The notes beneath the pieces were generated by a model. It was not told where the DNA came from. It ran no database searches and worked only from the letters and a program-made list of their open reading frames with translations. A stretch of 47,094 bases of DNA from Myxococcales bacterium (GTDB lineage Bacteria > Myxococcota_A > UBA9042). Of this stretch, positions 1-7,814 are shown one piece after another. Made by a program: the position numbers and the translations under genes. The stretch's first letter is position 1. Every line of letters starts with the position of its first letter. The stretch covers positions 1 through 47,094 of the forward strand of contig JAGSHB010000023.1 of NCBI GenBank assembly GCA_023954815.1, in the 5' to 3' direction.

Positions 1-2
1 GA

Positions 3-1226
3 TGTCGGCGATGTGAGCACAGCATTGTCGTAGGCCCACCGAGCCAAGCTCAACCAGCGGCGAAAGCTGCGGCGTCCCAGGCGACCTCCGGTCCAATCGT
101 TCCGACCGCCGCGTCCCGCGAGCCCCGTTGGTTTGTAGCCAATCCCGATGGTAGCTATCAGAAACTCGCGGAGAGCGAGGCCCGCGGTCTGATTCAGGCT
201 GGCGCGCTTAGCGGTAGCACGCTGGTTTGGAAGAAAGGGTTCGGCGAATGGGGACCGGCTGATCAAACGGAGCCCTGGAAAACCCTGCTTGCGGCAAAGG
301 CGGCCCACAAAGACGCAGTGGCAAAGTCGAGGGAGTCGTCCGCTGCGCCGATCGCGCGGGACTCCGATCAGATGGTCATTGGCGTGCCTGTAGCTGCGAT
401 GCCAGAGCCCAGTCGACGGCCGGTGGCTAAACCGCAGCCTCGTCCAGCTTCCGCCGCGGTGCAGTCCAATCGCCCGGCGGTGGTGCCGTCTAGTCCGCCC
501 TCCTCGTCGAGCCACGCTGCGGCCAGGGCGATCAGGCAGACGGGCGGTGCGCTACCCGCGAGAAAGCCGAGGAAGCGTCGGAAGACCGATCGTAGCAGCG
601 CTGCAGTGGGCAATTTGCAGGACACTGCGGGGACCATCGCCGGTGCGGCAGCGTCGAATTCAGGCTCGCAACAAGCGGTTTCGCTCCCCATCGTCCGCGC
701 GAGTGAGCCCAACGTCGCTGCCCGCAGACTGGATCCCGGCGCCGGGTCACGAGGAAGGGCCACGCAGCGGCCGCCTACCGAAGCGGAAGCCTCACGCCCG
801 ACGCCCGCGCCGCAGCAGCGGCCGCCATCGGGTGCCGTCCAGGCCGACAGTCCAGATGGTGGTCCCGATGGAGAGCGCGCCGGGTGGGCGCCCGCGACGG
901 ACACGTACATTGGCCCGCGCCACCGCTACACCCACCGAATTGGCTCCGAAGCGCAACGCGACGCCCTGTTGGAGCAAGTCGAACGCGAGACGACGCTGCG
1001 CCGAGACCTGCGGCGATGGCAGTGGGTCGCGCTGGGTACCGCTTGTTTGGCGATTGTCGGATTCGCCATGGCCATTTTCTCGCTGATGCACCTGCGGAAC
1101 GTGGAAAAAGCCGCTTCTGCTTGCGACGCGCCGGCCGAAGCACCGGCAGAGGTCGCGCCGGAACTTGAAGACGACGCTCCTCTGACTGACGATGAGCCAG
1201 CAGCCGCTGCGGGCGACGACGACTGA
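3..1226 (+). CDS. MJ0042 zinc-ribbon / GYF_2 domain membrane protein (5' end outside window)
   Basis: The reading frame is open from base 3 with no stop, so the gene starts before the window; the first ATG at 318 is internal. The first visible residues, CRRCEHSIVV, match the second Cys pair and tail of an MJ0042-type zinc ribbon, whose first Cys pair would lie upstream. A GYF_2 (DUF4339) domain follows at about 110-290 (WFVANPDGSY, TLVWKKGFGEW). Then comes a Pro/Ala/Arg-rich disordered linker, one transmembrane helix near 1012-1090 (WVALGTACLAIVGFAMAIF), and an acidic tail ending in Asp residues. This zinc ribbon-GYF_2-linker-TM order is typical of myxobacterial and related proteins. GYF_2 domains probably bind peptides or proteins. 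The specific function is not recognised. Confidence 0.75.
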   Translation, partial: CRRCEHSIVVGPPSQAQPAAKAAASQATSGPIVPTAASREPRWFVANPDGSYQKLAESEARGLIQAGALSGSTLVWKKGFGEWGPADQTEPWKTLLAAKAAHKDAVAKSRESSAAPIARDSDQMVIGVPVAAMPEPSRRPVAKPQPRPASAAVQSNRPAVVPSSPPSSSSHAAARAIRQTGGALPARKPRKRRKTDRSSAAVGNLQDTAGTIAGAAASNSGSQQAVSLPIVRASEPNVAARRLDPGAGSRGRATQRPPTEAEASRPTPAPQQRPPSGAVQADSPDGGPDGERAGWAPATDTYIGPRHRYTHRIGSEAQRDALLEQVERETTLRRDLRRWQWVALGTACLAIVGFAMAIFSLMHLRNVEKAASACDAPAEAPAEVAPELEDDAPLTDDEPAAAAGDDD

Positions 1227-1330
1227 CCCGAGGCGACGGTGCCGCCAGACTCGCCTCCTCGCGGTTGCCCACCTCACCTTCACACACTCCAAACAAGCGC
1301 CTATCCTCCCGCCGCACCCAGGAGGGGACG

Positions 1331-2440
1331 ATGACGATGACGCGGATGGATTACGGACGACTACTGGGCGACTTCGCCGATGACGAGGTGTACCTGCACC
1401 CTTTCGAGTTGACTGTGGACGGGTCCATCGTTGGGCCGTACATGGCGAGCTTCATCGACGCGACGCCGACGTGGACCTCTACGCCCTACGCTGCCGCGCT
1501 GGGAATGAGCGCACGGCCCGTCCCGCCGCACCTTTTGCTGAACTTGGGCTTGTCCTTTTCGGTGCACGACACCTCCCAGCAAGCCATCGCTCACCTCGCA
1601 TATGTGCGCGTTGACTTTCCGAAGCCGCTGCCCATCGGCGGCACGGTCCGTGCGGCGTCCAAGGTCATTTCGACGCGGCCCAGCTCCAGCGGAGACAAGG
1701 GCGTTGTGCATGTGCACACGGTCCTCGTCGACGAGTTCGGCGATCGGGTTCTGGATTTCGAGCGAAAAGCGCTCATTCGCGCGGGACAGATGTCCGATCG
1801 TCCAAGCGTCACGGGCGGCATCGCGACGGGAGCCCAAGGCGAGAGCTGGATGGGGACCCTGCCCACGACGACTTTCACCGACTCCCTAGCGGATTGGGCA
1901 CCGCCGACCGGGATGTTCCAACCGCCGCTCTGGGGTCATTTCGAGGACTTCGAGGCGGATGCGGTGCTGGTCCACGCCAACGGTCGCACGGTCGGCGACA
2001 CTGAGCACATGCGCTTGTCGGCGGTCTGTCGCAATAGCCACCCGCTGCATTGGGACAAGCTCTACAGCGACGCCAACTCCTTCGCGAAGGAGCGCGTGGT
2101 CTACGGCGGGCTGGTGCTCGCGTGGACGATGACCCAGTCGAGCCTGGATGTCGGCGGCCAAGTCGTGTGGGAGCAGCGTTGGGGGGACGGCGCTCACCCC
2201 GCTCCCATTCTCGCCGGAGACACCATCTTCGCAGCCTCCAAGGTCTTGGCGACGCGCGAGATCAGCGCTCACCTGGGAGAGGTGGAGCTTCGTGTGGTCG
2301 GTATCAAGAATGCGCGACCGGAAGCGCTCATCGCAGAGGGCCACGATCTGTTCACGGCCGAGCGCGCCAAGCCACGTGACGCCCGCCTGAAAAATAAGGT
2401 CGTGGAGATTACGCGGACGATGTTGGTCCGTCGTCGCTAG
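1331..2440 (+). CDS. MaoC-like double-hotdog acyl-CoA hydratase/dehydratase
   Basis: The protein has 369 residues. The start chosen is the ATG at 1331, five bases after an AGGAGG ribosome-binding site (1320-1325); upstream in-frame codons lack such a site. Two hotdog halves are visible: residues about 10-155, and 170-360 with the hydratase-like segment RNSHPLHWD and the following YGGLVLAW, a variant of the D-x-N-P-x-H motif of R-specific enoyl-CoA hydratases. The segment FEDFEADAVLVHANGRTV resembles the opening of mesaconyl-CoA hydratase-type proteins. It probably hydrates or dehydrates an enoyl-CoA in the cytoplasm; the substrate cannot be read from the sequence. It converges on the thioredoxin gene, with 40 bases between the stops. 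Confidence 0.7.
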   Translation: MTMTRMDYGRLLGDFADDEVYLHPFELTVDGSIVGPYMASFIDATPTWTSTPYAAALGMSARPVPPHLLLNLGLSFSVHDTSQQAIAHLAYVRVDFPKPLPIGGTVRAASKVISTRPSSSGDKGVVHVHTVLVDEFGDRVLDFERKALIRAGQMSDRPSVTGGIATGAQGESWMGTLPTTTFTDSLADWAPPTGMFQPPLWGHFEDFEADAVLVHANGRTVGDTEHMRLSAVCRNSHPLHWDKLYSDANSFAKERVVYGGLVLAWTMTQSSLDVGGQVVWEQRWGDGAHPAPILAGDTIFAASKVLATREISAHLGEVELRVVGIKNARPEALIAEGHDLFTAERAKPRDARLKNKVVEITRTMLVRRR

Positions 2441-2480
2441 TAACGGTTCAACTAGCCGAATTCGCGTCAAAGTCCCGATA

Positions 2481-3011
2481 TTACGGGCCGCGCACGTCCA
2501 ATTCGCCCGGCATCAACACACCTTGACGGGACCAAGATGGGCGCCCTTGGCTGTCCAGCGTGAACGTCGTCGGGAACGCTGAGACTCCGTATTTTTGGGC
2601 GATCTTGCCGTCATCGATGACCGTGGTGAACGCCCGTGGCGAGTCGGCAAGCGCGGCTCGAATCGTGTCAACCTCATCCACCGCGACTCCGATGACCCGG
2701 ACGTCGGGATGGCGAGCCGCGTAGTTGCTCACGATGGGCGAGGTGATCTTGCAGGCAGAGCACCATGACGCCCAGAAATAGAGCACAACTGGCTTGCCCG
2801 AATCGCCACCCACCCGCACCTCCGCACCTTCGACCGTCTTCGCGGTAAAGGACGGCGCAGGGACTTCAGACGGTCCGCGCGCCATGAGCACGGCCATCCC
2901 GCCCATCATCAGGGCGGTCAGCATGAGCGTGCTGAGGACCGAGCGAATCGGCCCCCACACCTTCTGCCATCGGGTCTGCGCATTCACGGGTTGCTGGGTC
3001 GTTGTCGTCAC
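2481..3011 (-). CDS. Membrane-anchored thioredoxin-like (TlpA/ResA-type) protein
   Basis: The chosen start is the GTG at 3011, seven bases after GGAGG, rather than the ATG at 3035, which has no ribosome-binding site. The resulting 176-residue protein has an N-terminal transmembrane helix (about residues 25-44) and then a thioredoxin fold with active site WCSAC (Cys84, Cys87) and a cis-Pro loop (SAFPTTF). In TlpA/ResA/DsbE-type proteins this arrangement puts a disulfide reductase on the periplasmic face of the inner membrane. The gene lies 90 bases downstream of the Cys-paired BPI-like lipoprotein gene on the same strand, so it may act on the disulfides of that protein; this link is inferred from position. 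The C-terminus is short, ending soon after the last strand. Confidence 0.8.
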   Translation of the reverse strand: MTTTTQQPVNAQTRWQKVWGPIRSVLSTLMLTALMMGGMAVLMARGPSEVPAPSFTAKTVEGAEVRVGGDSGKPVVLYFWASWCSACKITSPIVSNYAARHPDVRVIGVAVDEVDTIRAALADSPRAFTTVIDDGKIAQKYGVSAFPTTFTLDSQGRPSWSRQGVLMPGELDVRGP

Positions 3012-3101
3012 GCGGGAGCCTCCGGCACCAGTCATCGGCGCCCGTATGAGACAGAGACGAGTGGGCGTCCAGTTGTTACAGACCCAGCGACCGAAAACGG
3101 G

Positions 3102-6100
3102 CTACTTCACGCCACCGCGGATGTAGATGTGCCCTTTGCTACCATCGACGTCTTTCACATCGATGGCCAGCTTGGTGCCCTTGGGAATTGTGGTCGTCAT
3201 GATCGACAGATCGAGCTCTGGGAGGGGAATGCTGGCCAGCGTCCCTTGCAGCTGACCCACCAGGAGGCCGGTGACCGCAGGCAGCAGCTTCTCAAAGAAA
3301 CCGACAGTGCCCTGCCCGGTTGCGACGCCGGCGAGCATCACCGAGTCGATGTCGGACTCCAGCGTGCCGATCTTTCCGACCGTCAGGCTGATCTCTTGGC
3401 CATTCTTCGCCTTGACGGGCTCCACGTCGACCTTAGCCGAAGCGGAGATGTAGGCCCGAACCACAAGCGGCTTTCCGCCCATCTTCGCTGTAATATCAAG
3501 GCGAATGTCGCCCATCTGCAGCTCAGGCTTGCCTCCGGGGACACAATCACTGAGCAGCGGCGGCAGCAGGAAGTCGGTCTTCACTTTGAGCTCGGTCAAG
3601 CCATAGCCCTTGAGATCGATGCTCGCCAACGCCGTCGGATCGATCGCCAACAGCATGCCGCCGCTCTGCCACATGGACGCGAGCAGCTGGTTGGCCGTGT
3701 CGTAGTGCAGCGCGACCTCCATCGGCTGTACACGGCTCATGGTCGCTGCCGTCTGGTAGGTCTTCAGGCACGAGCGACGTGCCAGAGACCCATGAATGAC
3801 GTGTCCCACCTTCTTCACGCTGGTCATGCCGGTCTTCAGCTTGATGTGCGCACCACCTTTCTTACCCGACGTTGGTCCCTTGAATGACAGCGAAGACAGC
3901 TGAGTTGCCATCTTTAGCGGCGTGGGCAAGGCGCCGAAGAAACCAGGCACATTGAAGGTCGTATCGAGTGCAAATGCCTGCAGCATCGCCGCCAATGGCC
4001 CGTTGATCTTCGAGGCGATCTGCGACTCCATCGTCTCCTGCAGCTTCTTCGTAATCGTCTTGGAGAACAGGTCGATGAGCCAGTTCACCAGGAAGCCCCA
4101 GCCGTTCTTGATCTTCACATCGAGGTTGTTGAGCTTGACCGACACGTTCTTCGTATTGACGACCACCTTTCCGGTCGACTGCACGCTGATGTAAAGCTTG
4201 GCGGACACGGACATGGAGCTCGCCGTCACCTCGATCTTCAAGTCCGGGCTGCCCCAGTTTTGCCCCTCGGCAAATACGTCGGCCTTCATGCTGTAGATGC
4301 TGCCGGACAGCGCCATGGCGCCATTGAGCGCGGTGAGCTTCAGCTTGGGGTGACCGCCATTGATCTTCGAATTGCCGAATTTCACAGACTTAATCTTGAC
4401 GATGAACTTGAAGACGCTCCAGCTGACGGGGAACGTTGTCGCCAGCAGCGCCTTGGTGTCGAAGTTCTTCAGGATGACTTCGATGACCGTGGCGATGTCT
4501 TTCGGCGCCTTGTGATTGCGCTTGCCAGAGTCGAGCACTTTCTGCCCGAGCCACGCCTCAACGCCGTTGCTGATCAGGGCCTTGGTGCCGTCTTTGGTCT
4601 GGGTCTTGTGGTACTTCTTGGCCGAGTAGAACGACTGGCTGTGGGTGGATGTGTTGCCCCATTTGTCCTTCGCTACCACCTTGATGATGTTGAGCCCCTG
4701 CTTGACGCTCATCACCGCGCTAATCCCGATGCCATCGCCCGCCTTGATGGCTTTGTCGTTGAAGGTGACTGCGCCGAGCGGACTCAACTCGTCAGCTGTG
4801 CTGAACTTGACCGTCACGGTGCTCGTGTGGATGCGTGTCGACCCACGCTTGGGGGTGCTGATGTTGATCAGAGGGCCACTGGAATCCGACAGAATCTTGC
4901 GGCTCGCCTTCAGCTTCGGAAAAGCCTTCAATGTCGCCGTGACCGTGTAGAGCCCATCCTGCTCGCAGCTAATCTGCGCGTTCACGGCGTCGATGAGTCC
5001 ACCCTTGGGCGTCATGGTGATCGGAGCCAGCACCAAACCTTCGATAACGTTGCCGTATTTGTCCTTCGCATCAGCTGAAAGCCCGATTTTCTGGCCTGTT
5101 GTGTAGTTCGGCTGCTCTGGATCGAGCTTGAGTTTGAAGGAGACGGGCGCGTTTGGGACCACGGTCACTTTGATCGGCACAAAGTCGGTCACTGCCTTGG
5201 TTTCACAGGTCAGCGAGTGCGTTCCAGCCTTTGTGCAGACGACCGTGGCGCCGCTGGTTGCCTTGTTGGTGGATTTGCAGCCGGTCGGCGCCTTGACGCT
5301 CCAGTCGGTCGGCGGCTCCAAGACTTCGTTGCCGTATTTGTCGAACAAGTTACAGCCAACGGTCAGTGTGTCGCCGGCTTTGGGCGCGGTGGGTGTGGCC
5401 GTGCCCTTGGTGAACGACGGCTCTGCCGGAACCACAGTTAATTCAGCGGGTACTTTTTTGAATGTTCCTCCCTTTGCAGTGCAGGTGATCTGATGCTTGC
5501 CCGCCTTTTCGCTGGATACCTTGCCCTCAATCGCCTGCCAATCAGCCCCGCCATCTACGCTAGTTGTCGCGTCGGTGGGCGCCTTGGTTGGGTTGCCGAA
5601 ATCGTCCAGGAACCCACACGTGGCGTCGGAACCTGGTGAGCCAGCGACGACTGAAACCGGAGACAACGCCACCGTGATTTGGGTTGCAGGGCCAGCGATG
5701 AAGGCCACATCGGTCGGCTCAGATGTCAGCGCCGGTGACTTTAGTCGACACTTCACCGGCCACTTGCCGGCCTTGGTCGTCAACACTTCTAGACCGCCAG
5801 TGCTCGCCAATTTCAGCGGCGCCTCCACCACAAGCCCGAGTTTGTCGGCGCTGACGGCGATGGGATTCCCCTCAGCATCCTGGGCTTCACAGACAATGGC
5901 AGCCGCGTTGCCGACGACAGTGCCTGTCTTGGGCGCGATCGCCACGACCTTCGTAATCTCGCCAGCGATAACGTCGAGCTTGGCGGGCGTGGCCTTGTCA
6001 GCGCCGACCCCTTCGGTCAGACAACGGATGTCAGCCGGTCCCAATTTCGCGCCGGTCAGGGTGAGTTTGTCCACAGTCGCGATGTCAGCTGGCGTGACGG

Positions 6101-6620
6101 TAACCTTGAATTCTCCGCCTTCCAGCGCGTTTCCGTGAGCATCGACGCGACTGCAGGTGACGGCGGTCGACTTGCCGGAGACGACCGTCGACTTGGCCAA
6201 CGTGGCGGTCGTCCCGACTGCGGCTCCAGCAGTCACCGTCAACGTCGGCGGATTGGGGTCAGCCTCGCCATTGGATTCACACGCGACAGGCCAACCGCCC
6301 GCTTTCGTCGCCGTGAGGTCGAAACGCCCACCGCTGAGGTCGACGCTGGTGGCGTTGGCTTCGTTGGGGACCTTCACGCTGCCCAGGGTCATGGGCCCGC
6401 CCGTGTCGCTCCACGTGCAGGTGACATTGATTTTGACCCCAGCCGGAGTCGTCGCAGCTGATAGCGTCGTCCGCGGGACGTGACCAATGCCGCCCCCCAC
6501 GGTACCGCCGCTGGTGTCCGCGCCGGTCGTCGTGTTGTTGGGCGTCGCTGGGTCGTTGCCGCAGCCAGCGACGACCCATGTCAGCGCAAATAGGAGCGCG
6601 ATTTTGCCAGTAGGTTGCAT
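3102..6620 (-). CDS. Large lipoprotein: tandem Ig-like modules plus BPI/TULIP-like C-terminal half
   Basis: The start is the ATG at 6620, preceded by GAGGG; it gives a 1172-residue lipoprotein with a short hydrophobic signal and lipobox VAGC (Cys20, followed by Gly, compatible with outer-membrane sorting). Residues about 50-580 are five or six Ig-like repeats, most with a Cys pair and a D-x-x-GN turn (DAHGN, DAEGN, DDFGN, DKYGN). Residues 585-660 form another Ig-like domain. Residues 670-1172 contain no Ig motifs. They read like the two-lobed BPI fold: a strand-rich segment, then GWGFLVNWLIDLFSK and a long amphipathic helix (KKLQETMESQIASKI), then a second lobe (ISASAKVDVEPVK) and a closing helix-strand unit. 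Likely role: surface or periplasmic lipid/amphiphile binding. The BPI assignment is by pattern recognition only. Confidence 0.7.
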   Translation of the reverse strand: MQPTGKIALLFALTWVVAGCGNDPATPNNTTTGADTSGGTVGGGIGHVPRTTLSAATTPAGVKINVTCTWSDTGGPMTLGSVKVPNEANATSVDLSGGRFDLTATKAGGWPVACESNGEADPNPPTLTVTAGAAVGTTATLAKSTVVSGKSTAVTCSRVDAHGNALEGGEFKVTVTPADIATVDKLTLTGAKLGPADIRCLTEGVGADKATPAKLDVIAGEITKVVAIAPKTGTVVGNAAAIVCEAQDAEGNPIAVSADKLGLVVEAPLKLASTGGLEVLTTKAGKWPVKCRLKSPALTSEPTDVAFIAGPATQITVALSPVSVVAGSPGSDATCGFLDDFGNPTKAPTDATTSVDGGADWQAIEGKVSSEKAGKHQITCTAKGGTFKKVPAELTVVPAEPSFTKGTATPTAPKAGDTLTVGCNLFDKYGNEVLEPPTDWSVKAPTGCKSTNKATSGATVVCTKAGTHSLTCETKAVTDFVPIKVTVVPNAPVSFKLKLDPEQPNYTTGQKIGLSADAKDKYGNVIEGLVLAPITMTPKGGLIDAVNAQISCEQDGLYTVTATLKAFPKLKASRKILSDSSGPLINISTPKRGSTRIHTSTVTVKFSTADELSPLGAVTFNDKAIKAGDGIGISAVMSVKQGLNIIKVVAKDKWGNTSTHSQSFYSAKKYHKTQTKDGTKALISNGVEAWLGQKVLDSGKRNHKAPKDIATVIEVILKNFDTKALLATTFPVSWSVFKFIVKIKSVKFGNSKINGGHPKLKLTALNGAMALSGSIYSMKADVFAEGQNWGSPDLKIEVTASSMSVSAKLYISVQSTGKVVVNTKNVSVKLNNLDVKIKNGWGFLVNWLIDLFSKTITKKLQETMESQIASKINGPLAAMLQAFALDTTFNVPGFFGALPTPLKMATQLSSLSFKGPTSGKKGGAHIKLKTGMTSVKKVGHVIHGSLARRSCLKTYQTAATMSRVQPMEVALHYDTANQLLASMWQSGGMLLAIDPTALASIDLKGYGLTELKVKTDFLLPPLLSDCVPGGKPELQMGDIRLDITAKMGGKPLVVRAYISASAKVDVEPVKAKNGQEISLTVGKIGTLESDIDSVMLAGVATGQGTVGFFEKLLPAVTGLLVGQLQGTLASIPLPELDLSIMTTTIPKGTKLAIDVKDVDGSKGHIYIRGGVK

Positions 6621-6823
6621 ACCTGGACCCTCAATGACGCCGCGAATTGCGACCGTCTCGTGCGATTGCAGTTGATTCAAGCCAACCTCACCACCGCTCT
6701 GCCACTAGCGAGAAGCTACCGGCGAATGACAGCATCGGTATGGTGTCGACGAATCCCCGCGCGCAGCGTAACTGAGCCGGCGGGTCTGTGGCGAGTACCG
6801 ATGGTGTGACGCTCACGTCGCGG

Positions 6824-6837
6824 GGGACCGGAGTCCC
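6824..6837 (-). terminator. Small hairpin just after the phosphatase stop codon
   Basis: A perfect five-base stem GGGAC/GTCCC with a CGGA tetraloop lies two bases beyond the stop codon of the tyrosine phosphatase gene. No T-tract follows, so it may be only a weak terminator or an RNA 3'-end stabiliser. Confidence 0.3.
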
Positions 6838-6839
6838 GT

Positions 6840-7319
6840 TTACCTCGGCGAAAGACTCTCCAAGAGACCTTCGCAACCGGCCATACAGATGGCAAACACG
6901 GTGTGAAAGCCGTCGTTCCCCTCGTAGTAGGGGTCAGGCACGCCCTTGCTCACGCTGTCGTCAGGGCCATCGTGACCCACGCGCCACTGCCGCAACAGGC
7001 TCAATCGCGCGAGGTCGGCCGGGCTCCGCGCGAGTTTTCGGAGGTTGCGGAGGTTGCTGCCATCCATGGCGACGATGTGGTCAAACCGGTCAAAATCCGC
7101 CACCACGAACTGGCGAGACTGGCCCGTGAGTTCGATTCCCTGGGCACGCGCGGCCGCCACTGAGCGCCGATCGGGCGCGTCTCCCTGGTGGTAGGCCGAG
7201 GTTCCGGCTGAGTCGATTTCAAGTTTTCGCCCCGATTTCTCGGCCAAATGGCGCAAGATCCCCTCGGCGGTGGGCGACCGACAGATGTTGCCGAGACAGA
7301 CAAAGCACACGCTCGCCAT
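6840..7319 (-). CDS. Low-molecular-weight protein tyrosine phosphatase
   Basis: This 159-residue cytoplasmic enzyme has the LMW-PTP P-loop CLGNICRS (nucleophile Cys8, Arg14 in the C-x5-R pattern) at the N-terminus, the conserved DSAGTSAYHQGDAPD stretch, and the general-acid loop VPDPYYEG with Asp129. It hydrolyses phosphotyrosine, or arsenate-like oxyanions in related ArsC proteins; the intact DPYY loop favours phosphatase. The ATG at 7319 shares one base with the TGA of the upstream DUF4234 gene and has a GGAG site seven bases upstream, so the two are translationally coupled. No capsule or BY-kinase genes are adjacent, so the substrate is unknown. Confidence 0.92.
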   Translation of the reverse strand: MASVCFVCLGNICRSPTAEGILRHLAEKSGRKLEIDSAGTSAYHQGDAPDRRSVAAARAQGIELTGQSRQFVVADFDRFDHIVAMDGSNLRNLRKLARSPADLARLSLLRQWRVGHDGPDDSVSKGVPDPYYEGNDGFHTVFAICMAGCEGLLESLSPR

Positions 7320-7687
7320 CAGACGCTCCCAAGCGATGAGACCGGTTGCTCCACCGCACGATTGACCGCGCTGGTCATGAGGATAAGCGCTACCCAGTGA
7401 AAACCGGTGAAGCTCAAGACGAGGCTGATTGCCGGCAGATTGTCGTCCACTGACACGCCACGCTCTCGGAGCGCACCATTCAATAGGGTCGGCCATTGAT
7501 AGGCGACGTAGAGCCCCCAGAGACCGCACGTAACCAAGGTGAGGAGGAGGTCCATCCACGGTGAGGGCTGATCGTCACCGCGTAACATTCCAATATCTCG
7601 CGCCAACTGGAAGTACCACAACACGCCGTACAGTCCGCACGTCACGAAAAAGAGGATCGTCTGTAGCGCGACGTTACGTTGCTGCAT
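7319..7687 (-). CDS. DUF4234 family small membrane protein
   Basis: This 122-residue protein has three hydrophobic segments (about residues 9-28, 46-66 and 86-108). It shows the two CGLYGVLWYF / CGLWGLYVAY motifs typical of DUF4234: Cys-Gly-aromatic followed by a Trp/Tyr-rich helix end. The ATG at 7687 has AGGAG six to seven bases upstream. Its stop overlaps the start of the tyrosine phosphatase gene by one base (TGATG), which indicates a two-gene operon. The molecular function of DUF4234 proteins is not established. The inner-membrane location is predicted from hydrophobicity. Confidence 0.75.
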   Translation of the reverse strand: MQQRNVALQTILFFVTCGLYGVLWYFQLARDIGMLRGDDQPSPWMDLLLTLVTCGLWGLYVAYQWPTLLNGALRERGVSVDDNLPAISLVLSFTGFHWVALILMTSAVNRAVEQPVSSLGSV

Positions 7688-7814
7688 GTAGGGCTCCTGG
7701 ACGGCTTCTTTGTGTCACGTGCGCGAAACCTGAGCAACCGGCAGGCGGCGAGCGAGGCCATGGCGGCACATCACCGCTTGACGGACTGCGCGCCGGGTCT
7801 GACCCTGCCGCGCG

